Shown here in pieces: positions 36,401 through 46,054 of a DNA stretch of 64,000 bases. The notes beneath the pieces were generated by a model. It was not told where the DNA came from. It ran no database searches and worked only from the letters and a program-made list of their open reading frames with translations. Source of the DNA: Chitinophagales bacterium. Its GTDB lineage: Bacteria > Bacteroidota > Bacteroidia > Chitinophagales > CAIOSU01. Positions within the stretch are counted from its first letter, which is position 1; every line of letters begins with the position of its first letter. Location of the stretch: NCBI GenBank assembly GCA_018401955.1, contig JAGYJT010000005.1, positions 62,001 through 126,000 of the forward strand, written 5' to 3'. Both the position numbers and the translations under genes were made by a program.

Positions 36401-39400
36401 GCACCGGGTGTATATTACCCAACATTAACTATTACCAATAGCATAGGCTGTACAGCAACCTACAATCTACCTGACTCGATAGTAGTTGGAGGCCCAACCG
36501 GTGATTTTACGTATCAGCAAATTACCTATTGTGCACCATTTGAGGTTGAGTTTTATGCCCAAGGCACCAACCCAGCAGTTACGCATATTTGGGATTTTGG
36601 TGACGGCAACGTGTTGGTTGATGATGATACGGCAACCCATTATTATGCCATACCTGGTACCTTTAACCCACAATTGATTTTAGATGACCAAATGGGCTGT
36701 GTTATTTCTTTGCCTACCATTAGTCCAATTTTCGCAGCTATTGTGGATGCTGACTTTGTATCGGATGTAACGTACATGTGCCGTCCGGGCGTAGCTAATT
36801 TTACCGATTTGTCTAGCGGCGTGCCGGGCGTTGTGTCATGGTTTTGGGATTTTGGCGATGGTAGTACTAGCACCGACCAAAACCCTTCGCATTATTTTGC
36901 CTCAACGGGTAGTTATGATATTACCTTGATTGCAACCAATGCTTCTGGTTGTTCTGATACGTTAATCCGTCCGGGGTATATTAGGGTAATGGACGACCCA
37001 ACGGCTTTGTTTACCGTAAATACTCAAAATGCATGTTTCCCGGCCACCATCAATTTTACGAACCAAAGTACTGCCGACACCACTTTTGCCAGCATCATGT
37101 GGGTATTTGATGATGGCACAACCAGTACACAGCAAAACCCTACTAAAACATATGCAAGCCCCGGTACTTACACCGTGCAGTTGATGGTGGCTACCGTAAT
37201 GGGTTGTTTGGATACTTTTTCGATGCCGATTACTTTATTTGTACCACCTGCAGCTGCAGCTGGTGTGGATTTGTCAATATGTATAGGGCAAAGCGATATG
37301 CTCAGTGGCACTGGCGGAGTGAGTTATTTATGGTCGCCAGCTACGGGCTTAAGTGCTACTAACATAGCTACGCCTGTGGCCAACCCTACGGTTACTACTG
37401 ACTATGTGCTAGTGGTAACCGACTCAAATGGATGTACTGATACTGATACTGTAACCGTAACCGTAAACCCATTACCTACGCCAACGGCAACGGGCGGTAC
37501 TATTTGCGTGAGCGGCACTGCCCAGTTAAATGCAAATGGCGGTGTAGCCTACGTATGGGATAATGGTGCTACGCTTAATGACAATACTATTGCCAACCCT
37601 ACGGCCTCACCAGTGAATACTACCACTTATACCGTAACGGTAACCGATGCCAACGGTTGCGTTAACACCGCACAGGCAGATGTTAATGTAAATGCATTGC
37701 CAACAGTTATTACTTCACCAGATGCGACTATTTGCATAGGTCAAACGTCCCAGTTGACAGCATCTGGTGGAGTAACATATTTATGGTCTCCGGCAGCAAC
37801 ATTGAGCGATGCAAATATCGCTAACCCGGTTGCTACGCCTATAGTTACCACTACCTACAACGTAACCGTTACAGATGCCAACGGCTGTATAAACTATGGC
37901 GCAACTACCGTAAACGTGAACCCGCTGCCAACCGTGGTAACATCACCACCAGCGGCCATTTGTATCGGCCAGTCAACGCAACTGACCGCAACCGGCGGCG
38001 TAACCTATGCTTGGAACAACGCAGCCTCGTTGAGCGATGCCAACATTGCTGACCCCATTGCCAGCCCAACGGCCACCACAACCTACACCGTAACGGTAAC
38101 CGATGCCAACGGTTGCATTAATACTGGCTCAACTACCATTACCGTAAATCCTTTGCCAACCCCAACAGCAACCGGTGGTACCATCTGTATAAACGGTAGC
38201 ACGCAGTTGAACGCAACGGGTGGCGTAAGCTATATTTGGGACAACGCAGGTAGTTTGAGCAATGCAACTATTGCCAGCCCTACTGCAAGCCCAACATCAA
38301 CCACCACTTATACCGTAACGGTAACCGATGCCAACGGATGTGTAAATACTGCCCAAGCGGTTGTAAACGTTAACCCGTTGCCAACGGTAAGTATGTCGCC
38401 TGATGCGACTATCTGTATTGGTGAGAGCAGCACTTTGAGCGCAGCTGGTGGCGTAACATATTTATGGTCTCCGGCAGCAACATTGAGCGATGCAAATATC
38501 GCTAACCCGGTTGCTACGCCTATAGTTACCACTACCTACAACGTAACCGTTACTGATGCCAACGGCTGTATAAACTATGGAGCAACTACCGTAAACGTGA
38601 ACCCGCTGCCAACCGTGGTAACATCACCACCAGCGGCCATTTGTATCGGCCAGTCAACGCAACTGACCGCAACCGGCGGCGTAACCTATGCTTGGAACAA
38701 TGCAGCCTCGTTGAGCGATGCCAACATTGCTGACCCCATTGCCAGCCCAACGGCCACCACAACCTACACCGTAACGGTAACCGATGCCAACGGTTGCATT
38801 AATACTGGCTCAACTACCATTACCGTAAATCCTTTGCCAACCCCAACAGCAACCGGTGGTACCATCTGTATAAACGGTAGCACGCAGTTGAACGCAACGG
38901 GTGGCGTAAGCTATATTTGGGACAACGCAGGTAGTTTGAGCAATGCAACTATTGCCAGCCCTACTGCAAGCCCAACATCAACCACCACTTATACCGTAAC
39001 GGTAACCGATGCCAACGGATGTGTAAATACTGCCCAAGCGGTTGTAAACGTTAACCCGTTGCCAACGGTAAGTATGTCGCCTGATGCGACTATCTGTATT
39101 GGTGAGAGCAGCACTTTGAGCGCAGCTGGTGGCGTAACATATTTATGGTCTCCGGCAGCAACATTGAGCGATGCAAATATCGCTAACCCGGTTGCTACGC
39201 CTATAGTTACCACTACCTACAACGTAACCGTTACTGATGCCAACGGCTGTATAAACTATGGAGCAACTACCGTAAACGTGAACCCGCTGCCAACCGTGGT
39301 AACATCACCACCAGTGGCCATTTGTATCGGCCAGTCAACGCAACTGACCGCAACCGGGGGCGTAACCTATGCTTGGAGCAATGCGGCCTCGTTGAGCAAT

Positions 39401-42400
39401 GCCAACATTGCTGACCCCATTGCCAGCCCCACGGCCACCACAACCTACACCGTAACGGTAACTGATGCCAACGGTTGCATTAATACCGGCTCAACTACCG
39501 TTACCGTAAATCCTTTGCCAGTGGTGGGCATTCATCCAGATACTTTATTGTGTTTAGGAGAAAGTGTTGAGTTATATGCTACAGGCGGCGCGGGTTACAA
39601 CTGGGGCCCTTCAGCAGGGCTTAACTGTTTAACATGTGCTAATCCAATCGCAACACCTGCTGTTAATACTACCTATACGGTAGTGGTAACCAACATTCAT
39701 GGTTGTGTGGATAGCTCACAAGTGAGGGTTGATGTAAATACCGTAGAAGCACGCTTTAGTACCTCTGATACTACCGCATGTGTGCCTACCACAGTACAAT
39801 TCAACGATTTAAGTGTAGCTGATAGTAGCATAGTAGCTTGGAGTTGGATATTTGGTGATGGCGGTATCGATTCTATCCAAAACCCTAGCTACACTTATAC
39901 CGTGGCGGGCGTTTATACAGCACAATTGCAGGTAACTACTATCACAGGCTGTATTGATACTGCAAGTTTAGTTATTAATATCAATGCTTTACCAGCTGTT
40001 GCTGCTGGTCCTGACCGCACTATTTGTGTAAATGACACAACTACTTTGCAAGGTACCGGTGGGGTAACCTATCTATGGTCGCCTGCAAATACATTAAGCG
40101 ATGCCACTATTGCTGCACCTTTGGCATACCCAACAAGTACTACTATCTATAACTTAACTGTTACAGATGCAAACGGCTGTCAAGGCACTAGCGAGGTACA
40201 GGTAAATGTTAATCCATTACCCATAATAACTACTACGCCTAGCCAACAACTTTGTAATGGCGAGGTGTTACAATTGAATGCTACTGGTGGTATTGATTAT
40301 TTGTGGACTCCTGCTGCGGGCCTTAGCTGTACCACTTGCCCTAACCCAATTGCGAATCCTTTTAGCCCTAATGGTTTTACCCATACCTATTCGGTGCAAG
40401 TAACCGACACGAACGGTTGCATCAGTACAGGGTCAACAACCATTACCAGATTGTTGCTACCTGTTATTGATATGAGCCCCGATACTACTATTTGCTTTGG
40501 TAGCACCGTTGAAATTTCTGGCGGTGGCACCCCATTCTATAACTATTTATGGAGCCCTGCGGTAGGGTTGGCTTGCGATACCTGCTCAACTACCAATGCC
40601 ACCCCTGATACCACCACTACTTATACCCTAACTGCCACCAATACCAACGGATGTTCTCGTACCGAGGAAGTTACCATAACCGTAAATCAGTTGCCAGTGG
40701 TAACTACCAGCCCAGATACGGCTATTTGCCATGGCGAAGTAGTAGAGCTTACTGCCAACGGAGGTACCAACTTTGTATGGACGCCATCGCAAGGTATAAC
40801 TTGCAGCAATGCTTGCAACATGGTTATGGCTGCGCCAGATAGCAGTACAACTTACTCGGTTTTGGTTACCGACCCTAATGGCTGCCAAGCCTCTGGCGAA
40901 ATTGATGTAATCGTTTATCAACTCGATGCCGAGTTTAACCTTTCTGATACCAGTGTTTGTACTCCGCAAATTGTAACACTTACCGATCAAAGTACGGGTG
41001 ATAATCCAATTGCATCTTGGTTGTGGGTTATGGCTGATGGTGGTTTAGCCAGTACTCAGAATACCACGGTTACGTACAATACACCTGGAAACAGAGATAT
41101 CGTATTGCAAGTGATTGATAGTTATGGATGTATCGACACATCAATGCAGGTAGTTGAAATGCTACCAACACCTGTGGCTGTTGCTGGGCCTGATACCGCT
41201 ATATGCTTTGGCGAAACGGCTCAATTGCAAGGCACTGGCGGGCAAGTATACTTCTGGAGTGGTGGCGTAAATATTAGCGACCCTAATATTGCTAACCCTA
41301 CCGTAAAACCAGCCTCGGCTACAGAGTACTATTTGAGGGCTGAGTTTAGCAATGGATGTTTTGCCTTTGATACCATTTTGGTAGATGTAAATCCGCTACC
41401 AATACCGAGCATAACTGGCGATACCGTTGCGTGCTTTGGCGATAGTTTACGCTTTGAGGCCACAGGGGGTACTGATTATATTTGGAGTCCATCTCAAGGT
41501 CTTACTACAGCCACACAGCCTAATACTACTGCTTACGCCAGCCAAGATATTACCTATACGGTTGTGGTTACCGATACTAATGGTTGTGCTGCAATTGATA
41601 GCATTGTGTTAAAAGTAAACCCAGTACCAGCTATTGTGGTTTCGCCAGATGTAGAAATTTGCTTGGGCGAAAGTGTCAATTTAGAAGTAACGGGTGCAGT
41701 GGAATATGGATGGGGCCCTAATCAAGATATTAGTTGTTTGGATTGTGCCAGCCCAGTGGCCAACCCAACCGAAACCACCAACTATGTAGTGGTTGGCTAT
41801 AATGAGTTTGGGTGCAGCACTATTGATGATGTAAATGTTGTAGTAAGGCCGCTGCCAACTGTGCAAACTATTGAAGATGTTACGATGTGCAGCACCGAAA
41901 CCCTAGAGCTTACCACTACCGCTACAGGTGCCACAGGCTTTAACTGGACGGCTAATGGCCAACCGGATGCTACCTTACAAAGCCCTTCTGTAACGCCTAG
42001 CGCCAGCACTATATATGTGGTTGAGGCATTCAATCAATATGGTTGCACTGATAATGATACGGTAAATGTTAACGTGATTGAGACCATATTGGCTACTGTA
42101 AGCGATGATGCCGTGATTTGTGATGGGCAAAATGTGAATTTACGGGTTGATGTTTTACAATCGGGATTGGCGGATTATGTGATTACTTGGTTACCTGAGG
42201 GTATGTTTAACAACCCTAATCGTAATGCTCAAACCTTTACGCCTACCGAGAGTATGAATGTGCAAGTTGCCATTAGTGGTGGTGATTGCGTAGTAGATAC
42301 CCAAAATATATCCGTAACGGTTAATAGCTTACCAACGGTTGATATTGGGCCAGATAGGGTAGTACTAATGGGCGAATATATTACCCTTGATGCTAACGCT

Positions 42401-42850
42401 ACAGGCAATATTGCCACATACTATTGGAGCCCTAATGATAGCTTGAATTGTACAGATTGCGAAAACGTAAACTTTAATGCTTGGGGCAGCAACACCTACA
42501 ACGTTTTTGTAACTGATGCAAATGGTTGTACTGCCGAAGATGATGTAAACATTAGGGTACTCACTACTTGCGAGCAGGATATTTTTATTCCGAATTCATT
42601 TTCTCCAAATCGAGATGGTAATAACGACATATTGTATGTACGCAGCCACTCGGTAGAGCAAATAAGGATATTCAGAATTTTTGATCGCTGGGGTAACCTC
42701 GTTTTTGAAACCAATGATATCAATCAAGGTTGGAATGGATTGTACCGTAACTCAATGGTAGACCCCGGCGTGTTTGTTTACTATCTTGAAGGTACTTGCC
42801 CCAACGGAGGTGACGTGTTTCTTAAAGGAAACGTAACGGTTATAAGGTAA
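33449..42850 (+). CDS. giant SprB-like PKD/Ig-like adhesin with T9SS type B CHU_C domain
   Basis: 3133 residues. Signal peptide (about 1-23), then about 15 tandem PKD domains of roughly 82 residues (to about residue 1265), each with the W-D-F-G-D-G core; a long run of about 75-residue Ig-like modules containing C[IV]GQS...LTATGG...YTVTVTDANGC (to about residue 2020); further PKD and Ig-like modules; and a C-terminal CHU_C domain (SFSPNRDGNNDILYV, IFDRWGNLVFET, GWNGLYRN, terminal VTVIR). These features match SprB-type gliding or adhesion proteins carried to the surface by T9SS. It lies divergently to PorP/SprF. Three near-identical 681-bp blocks are embedded (37697-39514). No frameshift across 9.4 kb, unlike the first 8.4 kb. 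Confidence 0.92.
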   Translation: MKGLLQKICTITILLAFSLGLSAQINAEFSVNNASGCSPLVVIFTDQSTGNPTNWRWDFGNTNGSIQQNPSAIYMVPGQYTVRLIASGPSGIDTVIKTQLITVFRNPEAKFVASDTIGCAPAAISFADISAPGDAPINSWLWDFGDGTTSSQQNPNHTYTSPGVYTVTLLTRDANGCRNEFTRTDYITIMPKPTAAFTGTPNNGCNIPHTVTFNNTTTGGSGFTYQWTFGDGATSTQQNPSHTYTTGGTYTVRLIATNSAGCSDTLTRTNYVNINNIVADFSVNRINPCVGQNVRYTSNSPGAVWWRWDFGDGNTSNFEEPNRSYSSSGLYTVTLVVRNSNGCYDTITRTDYIDVRPRPITNFTATPTVGCEVPFTVQFNNTTVDGVSYEWEFGDGNTSTAQNPSHTYTSPGTYTVRLVATGANGCRHTRTRTDYINIQLPNVAFTANVREGCIPLAVQFTDQSSANSGIVGWDWDFGDGNTSTAQNPSHTYTTVGIFDVTLTITTASGCTRTITYPQYIRAGEQPTIEFTATPRQTCLFFPVNFTDQSTPADFWYWQFGDGGTSFDQNPIYQYGDTGLFTVTLIVGENGCFDTLIKPDYIRIFPPRASFTTLYTCADPYTVNFTNTSLGGHVWLWKFGTGDTAITRDASYTFPSRGDYTVTLTVWDTIGGCLDSTQALIQVRDPIAAFAASDTVGCVNHVVTFTNTATDAFFYEWDFGNGQTSNNANPTVTYNTPGVYTVRLIVRDIHNCADTFIRPNYITALGAFADFNADTLTGCTPLNVQYNDLSTSFMGNIVAWDWDLGAGQTSNQQNPTGYYTVPGNYTIRLTVTDDNGCSNTLSRINFIVPTYPTPAFYTDDTLVCLGGTVDFVNTSIGSGLTYFWDFGDGNNSTDANPTHTYADTGRYNISLQVTDINGCDSTTIRNQYIHVVQPTASFVTDTLAANCPPLLVNFANQSSADVTNWSYDFGNGSISNLENPAHIYNAPGVYYPTLTITNSIGCTATYNLPDSIVVGGPTGDFTYQQITYCAPFEVEFYAQGTNPAVTHIWDFGDGNVLVDDDTATHYYAIPGTFNPQLILDDQMGCVISLPTISPIFAAIVDADFVSDVTYMCRPGVANFTDLSSGVPGVVSWFWDFGDGSTSTDQNPSHYFASTGSYDITLIATNASGCSDTLIRPGYIRVMDDPTALFTVNTQNACFPATINFTNQSTADTTFASIMWVFDDGTTSTQQNPTKTYASPGTYTVQLMVATVMGCLDTFSMPITLFVPPAAAAGVDLSICIGQSDMLSGTGGVSYLWSPATGLSATNIATPVANPTVTTDYVLVVTDSNGCTDTDTVTVTVNPLPTPTATGGTICVSGTAQLNANGGVAYVWDNGATLNDNTIANPTASPVNTTTYTVTVTDANGCVNTAQADVNVNALPTVITSPDATICIGQTSQLTASGGVTYLWSPAATLSDANIANPVATPIVTTTYNVTVTDANGCINYGATTVNVNPLPTVVTSPPAAICIGQSTQLTATGGVTYAWNNAASLSDANIADPIASPTATTTYTVTVTDANGCINTGSTTITVNPLPTPTATGGTICINGSTQLNATGGVSYIWDNAGSLSNATIASPTASPTSTTTYTVTVTDANGCVNTAQAVVNVNPLPTVSMSPDATICIGESSTLSAAGGVTYLWSPAATLSDANIANPVATPIVTTTYNVTVTDANGCINYGATTVNVNPLPTVVTSPPAAICIGQSTQLTATGGVTYAWNNAASLSDANIADPIASPTATTTYTVTVTDANGCINTGSTTITVNPLPTPTATGGTICINGSTQLNATGGVSYIWDNAGSLSNATIASPTASPTSTTTYTVTVTDANGCVNTAQAVVNVNPLPTVSMSPDATICIGESSTLSAAGGVTYLWSPAATLSDANIANPVATPIVTTTYNVTVTDANGCINYGATTVNVNPLPTVVTSPPVAICIGQSTQLTATGGVTYAWSNAASLSNANIADPIASPTATTTYTVTVTDANGCINTGSTTVTVNPLPVVGIHPDTLLCLGESVELYATGGAGYNWGPSAGLNCLTCANPIATPAVNTTYTVVVTNIHGCVDSSQVRVDVNTVEARFSTSDTTACVPTTVQFNDLSVADSSIVAWSWIFGDGGIDSIQNPSYTYTVAGVYTAQLQVTTITGCIDTASLVININALPAVAAGPDRTICVNDTTTLQGTGGVTYLWSPANTLSDATIAAPLAYPTSTTIYNLTVTDANGCQGTSEVQVNVNPLPIITTTPSQQLCNGEVLQLNATGGIDYLWTPAAGLSCTTCPNPIANPFSPNGFTHTYSVQVTDTNGCISTGSTTITRLLLPVIDMSPDTTICFGSTVEISGGGTPFYNYLWSPAVGLACDTCSTTNATPDTTTTYTLTATNTNGCSRTEEVTITVNQLPVVTTSPDTAICHGEVVELTANGGTNFVWTPSQGITCSNACNMVMAAPDSSTTYSVLVTDPNGCQASGEIDVIVYQLDAEFNLSDTSVCTPQIVTLTDQSTGDNPIASWLWVMADGGLASTQNTTVTYNTPGNRDIVLQVIDSYGCIDTSMQVVEMLPTPVAVAGPDTAICFGETAQLQGTGGQVYFWSGGVNISDPNIANPTVKPASATEYYLRAEFSNGCFAFDTILVDVNPLPIPSITGDTVACFGDSLRFEATGGTDYIWSPSQGLTTATQPNTTAYASQDITYTVVVTDTNGCAAIDSIVLKVNPVPAIVVSPDVEICLGESVNLEVTGAVEYGWGPNQDISCLDCASPVANPTETTNYVVVGYNEFGCSTIDDVNVVVRPLPTVQTIEDVTMCSTETLELTTTATGATGFNWTANGQPDATLQSPSVTPSASTIYVVEAFNQYGCTDNDTVNVNVIETILATVSDDAVICDGQNVNLRVDVLQSGLADYVITWLPEGMFNNPNRNAQTFTPTESMNVQVAISGGDCVVDTQNISVTVNSLPTVDIGPDRVVLMGEYITLDANATGNIATYYWSPNDSLNCTDCENVNFNAWGSNTYNVFVTDANGCTAEDDVNIRVLTTCEQDIFIPNSFSPNRDGNNDILYVRSHSVEQIRIFRIFDRWGNLVFETNDINQGWNGLYRNSMVDPGVFVYYLEGTCPNGGDVFLKGNVTVIR
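37697..39514 (+). repeat. 681-bp tandem repeats inside the giant adhesin gene
   Basis: Copies start at 37697, 38378 and 39059, exactly 681 bases (227 codons) apart; the third is cut to two thirds. Each encodes three Ig-like modules of 76, 76 and 75 residues. Except for the first 75 or so bases of copy 1 and the end of copy 3, only scattered single-base differences are seen. Confidence 0.95.
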
Positions 42851-42940
42851 CTAAGTATTGAAGTACCTTTGATGAGTTAGTGGCAATTGTAAAGGTTGGC
42901 CAAGCTGTTTTAAGGTGTTAATCAAACTTGGAAACATTCA

Positions 42941-43078
42941 TTATTGATGGCTCACCTTACGTTTCATGCGCTTAATTTTGCCATACCTAACTAGGCGAAC
43001 GATAATTATATTTACAATTATGCAGGCTGCTACCACCATGCCCGCGGTTTGTACTGAGGTAATTAATAAATCTTCCAT
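42941..43078 (-). CDS. small membrane protein, 45 residues
   Basis: ATG at 43078 to stop at 42941. One membrane helix (GMVVAACIIVNIIIVRLV, about residues 13-30) followed by a strongly basic tail (KIKRMKRKV). The shape is typical of a real single-pass small protein: short polar N-terminus, hydrophobic helix, positive C-terminus. It lies in a 411-base gap between the giant adhesin and the TolC gene, on the same strand as the exporter operon, about 180 bases downstream of it. No homolog recognised and no strong ribosome-binding site; this phylum often lacks one. Confidence 0.45.
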   Translation of the reverse strand: MEDLLITSVQTAGMVVAACIIVNIIIVRLVRYGKIKRMKRKVSHQ

Positions 43079-43261
43079 TGGTCATTACGTTAATTGGTCA
43101 GGTAATCTATAGGCTTTAAGCCGCTCCAATGGGGCGTTCTAATAATCTGGGTAGCAGTTAGTAAAATCCAAGGGAGAAACAGCCTATAAATCAATAACGA
43201 GCGATGAGGGAAAAAGGTTGTATTACGCTCAAAAAAATCTGAAATATTTTTTTACCATTGA

Positions 43262-44689
43262 TTAAAACCCTTTGCCAGAAGTAACATACCAATACACATA
43301 AGCTTTTTGACGCTTAAAGTGCAGGTCGGCTAACTTCAATTCGGCTTCTAGCAGTTTGTTTACCCTCACGTTTATTCTAAACAAAGAGCTTTCACCTTCT
43401 CTCAGCAGTATTTCTTCGGCTCCAACCATGGTGCGGAAACCTGCAACGTTGCTCGTTAGCATAGTTATCTGCTCATTAAAGGTTTTGGTTTGGTTACTAA
43501 GCTGTTTGTATTTTGAGGTTAGTTCTGCCTTTTTAAGCGCAATTTTTAAATCGGTATCCCTAATTTTTAGTTTTGCTTGGTTAAGGTTGGCGCGTTCGCT
43601 GGCCCAAAAAATTGGTATAGAAACCCCCACACCGAGTGCATGGTTGTTTTGCAAACCATTGCTGCCGGTTTCAAAATTAAAATCAACAGGCTGCAATCCG
43701 GAGAGCATTTGGTACTTTAATTTTATCTTAGGAAAAAGGGATGCTTTATACAGTTGCTGGTCCACTTGAAACATTTCCTTATCAATGAGCAATGTATTTA
43801 TCATCGGATGGTTTGCTAGGAAAGTATCATTTTCCGTCAAACCCCAATAGTCATTAGGAATCAGAATTTCTTCAGGTACTAAAGAGTCGCTTATCTCTAA
43901 TGGAATGTTGCCCTCTAGCCATAAATGCACAGCTAACTGAAAACGTGCATTTTCAAATTCCATTTGTACTTGTGCTAAATCAATTTTTACCTGCTGCAAC
44001 AGCAAACCTGCCTCTAACGTATCTATTGTTGCCCGGTCTCCGGCCAGCACTCCATCCTTTACCAAGTTATACTGGCGCTCAGCTATAGATAAGGCCTCTG
44101 AAACTACCTTTAAACGCTGATATTGCAACGCCCAGTTCCAGTAATCAAGGGCACTTTCAAGATACAATTGGTTGGTTAAATTTTGCTGCTGCCACTCTGC
44201 CGATTGAACGTATAGCTTAGCATTTTTGAGCGCTGCCCTCCGCTTATCCATCCACAACGATGGCGATAGCGGCAGCGATATACCAAATTCCATAATGCCA
44301 GGGTTGGGCACAAAATTTTCTGGATTAAGCTGCTGTCCTTCACTATACCGATAGTTTACGGTTACATCGGCTCCAAACCAAGCTGGAATATATAGCCCAC
44401 CTTGCCCTATACGATAGTAGGTTTTATCGTCATAATCCTTTTGATTGAAATCGCCTTGAATTTGAGGGTCGAAGTTACCTCGGGCTTGCAATAAAAAGTT
44501 CTGTGCTTGTTCGGTAATGATATTGGCTCGGTTCATTACCGGATGGTGCGCCTCCACCCAGCTCATATACTCAGTAAAGCTAAATACTTTGGTAGAGTCG
44601 GGTGTTGCAATTAACGGTAAATTGCTTGATAACAGCACCGTTATAAACATGAGAAACCTTAAGGCAGTGTTGCTATTACTTCTTTTCAT
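43262..44689 (-). CDS. TolC-family outer-membrane efflux/secretion protein
   Basis: Outer-membrane channel of a tripartite exporter, 475 residues. Signal peptide (about 1-28), then the duplicated TolC fold: an N-terminal helical half (SFTEYMSWVEAHHPVMNRANII, about 36-57) with IQGDFNQKDY-type strands, and a second half beginning near DQQLYKASLFPKIKLKYQM. The C-terminus is short and lacks extra domains. It is the last gene of the minus-strand ABC-HlyD-TolC operon; its start overlaps the HlyD gene by 14 bases, so expression is coupled. Confidence 0.88.
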   Translation of the reverse strand: MKRSNSNTALRFLMFITVLLSSNLPLIATPDSTKVFSFTEYMSWVEAHHPVMNRANIITEQAQNFLLQARGNFDPQIQGDFNQKDYDDKTYYRIGQGGLYIPAWFGADVTVNYRYSEGQQLNPENFVPNPGIMEFGISLPLSPSLWMDKRRAALKNAKLYVQSAEWQQQNLTNQLYLESALDYWNWALQYQRLKVVSEALSIAERQYNLVKDGVLAGDRATIDTLEAGLLLQQVKIDLAQVQMEFENARFQLAVHLWLEGNIPLEISDSLVPEEILIPNDYWGLTENDTFLANHPMINTLLIDKEMFQVDQQLYKASLFPKIKLKYQMLSGLQPVDFNFETGSNGLQNNHALGVGVSIPIFWASERANLNQAKLKIRDTDLKIALKKAELTSKYKQLSNQTKTFNEQITMLTSNVAGFRTMVGAEEILLREGESSLFRINVRVNKLLEAELKLADLHFKRQKAYVYWYVTSGKGF

Positions 44690-46049
44690 CCTTCGATTTC
44701 TCTTCTTTTTTTACCACTTTTTGGGGTTCGTATCCAGCAGGGGTATAATACTCCGGTGGGAAACCATTAAACTGCCTCCAAAGCTCGTACCAAACAGGCA
44801 CATCTTTGAGCATTACCCATGCATTGGTACCCGAACCCACTCTTATTGCTTCAGGCCATTCTGTCTCTTCCTCATCAGGAGCAACCAAAATCCGGAATCT
44901 ACCGTTGGGGCTAATCACCTTGTCAACTGCTATAATCTTAGCACCATAGGTACCTTGGGTAATGGATGGCCAACCAGAAAACACAAGAGCCGGCCAACCG
45001 TCAAACTGCACTCTTGCTTTACCCCCAGCGTGTACCAATGGTAAATCAACTGGGCGAACAAACAGTTCCAACACCAAATCTTGATCGTTGGGTACTATTT
45101 GGGCAATAGTTTGGCCAGCAGCAATATACTCACCCAAGCCCGATGCTATTGTGCGGCTTACCAAGCCACTTTGAGGGCTTGTTACAAAATAAAAGTTACC
45201 GCGTACTTCAATGTTAGATAGGTCATTTCTAAGTTTTAGATAATCACCTTCTGCTTGGTATAGTTCAGTAAAAGCAGAGAATTGCTCACTCTCGGTTTTG
45301 AAAATCTTTTCTTGATATTCGTTCATTACCCCCGTCATTTCAATTTCTGTGTTCAAAAACTCATTGCGGGTGGTTAACAACTTGTTTTGCGCGCTTAAAT
45401 ATTTGGCTTGGGTTTCTTGTAGCTTTAGTTTTCTGCCCTCTAGCTCGGTCAACGATTTCAGCCCTTGTCTATAAAGGGTATCAAACCTGTTATACTGTAG
45501 CTGCGATACATTTAGGTCCGTTTCGGCAGCTACAACATTCATGCTATCAGTTATCACTTTAAGCCTATTTTGCTCGAGCTTGTTTTTAGCTTGTTCAAAT
45601 TTTAGCTTTTGCATGGCAAGCAAAGTGTTTAACTGGTCGGCCTGGCTAGCTATTTTTTCTTGATAAAAATCCACTGCTTGTTTTTTTGCAGCTACCTGCG
45701 ATGCTAAACGCTCAATCATTAAAGTGTCGAGGTATTTATCATTTACTTCTTCTAGATAAAGGATGGTATCTCCTTTTTCTACCATTTGCCCTTCTCGCAC
45801 ATACCAACGAGCAATTTTGCCAGCAATAATGGAGTTTACCGGTTGCGGTTTTTGTTCGGGCCTCAGTGTTATAACGTTTCCTGATACTTGCACGTTTTGT
45901 GTCCAAGGAAAAAACATTAATGCAAACGAAACGATGAAAAACGAAAGGATTAACCTAGCTGCTCGTCTTGAATTGCGGTTACTGCTTAGCTCTACAGAGG
46001 CCAAGAAACGCTTTTCGTTATCATATTGATTATTGAAAATACTCTTCAT
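44676..46049 (-). CDS. HlyD-family membrane fusion protein
   Basis: Periplasmic adaptor of 457 residues linking the ABC inner-membrane component and the TolC channel. One N-terminal membrane helix (about 31-51), a biotinyl/lipoyl-like half-motif (PVNSIIAGKIARWYVREGQMVEKGDTILYLE, split as strands about 71-101), long coiled-coil hairpin (about 110-285), the second lipoyl half (GNFYFVTSPQSGLVSRTIASGLGEYI) and the HlyD beta-barrel. The C-terminal tail is basic and lysine-rich (EEKSKDEKK). It lies 5 bases after the ABC gene and overlaps TolC by 14 bases. Confidence 0.88.
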   Translation of the reverse strand: MKSIFNNQYDNEKRFLASVELSSNRNSRRAARLILSFFIVSFALMFFPWTQNVQVSGNVITLRPEQKPQPVNSIIAGKIARWYVREGQMVEKGDTILYLEEVNDKYLDTLMIERLASQVAAKKQAVDFYQEKIASQADQLNTLLAMQKLKFEQAKNKLEQNRLKVITDSMNVVAAETDLNVSQLQYNRFDTLYRQGLKSLTELEGRKLKLQETQAKYLSAQNKLLTTRNEFLNTEIEMTGVMNEYQEKIFKTESEQFSAFTELYQAEGDYLKLRNDLSNIEVRGNFYFVTSPQSGLVSRTIASGLGEYIAAGQTIAQIVPNDQDLVLELFVRPVDLPLVHAGGKARVQFDGWPALVFSGWPSITQGTYGAKIIAVDKVISPNGRFRILVAPDEEETEWPEAIRVGSGTNAWVMLKDVPVWYELWRQFNGFPPEYYTPAGYEPQKVVKKEEKSKDEKK

Positions 46050-46054
46050 ACCGC

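Noticed and set aside
38308-39213. Antisense open frames inside the giant adhesin
   Set aside because: Two identical 74-residue frames at 681-bp spacing are shadows of the repeated coding sequence.
42851-42880. Hairpin AAGGTA/TACCTT after the giant adhesin gene as terminator
   Set aside because: Stem of only 6 bp with a 13-base loop and no T run of useful length.
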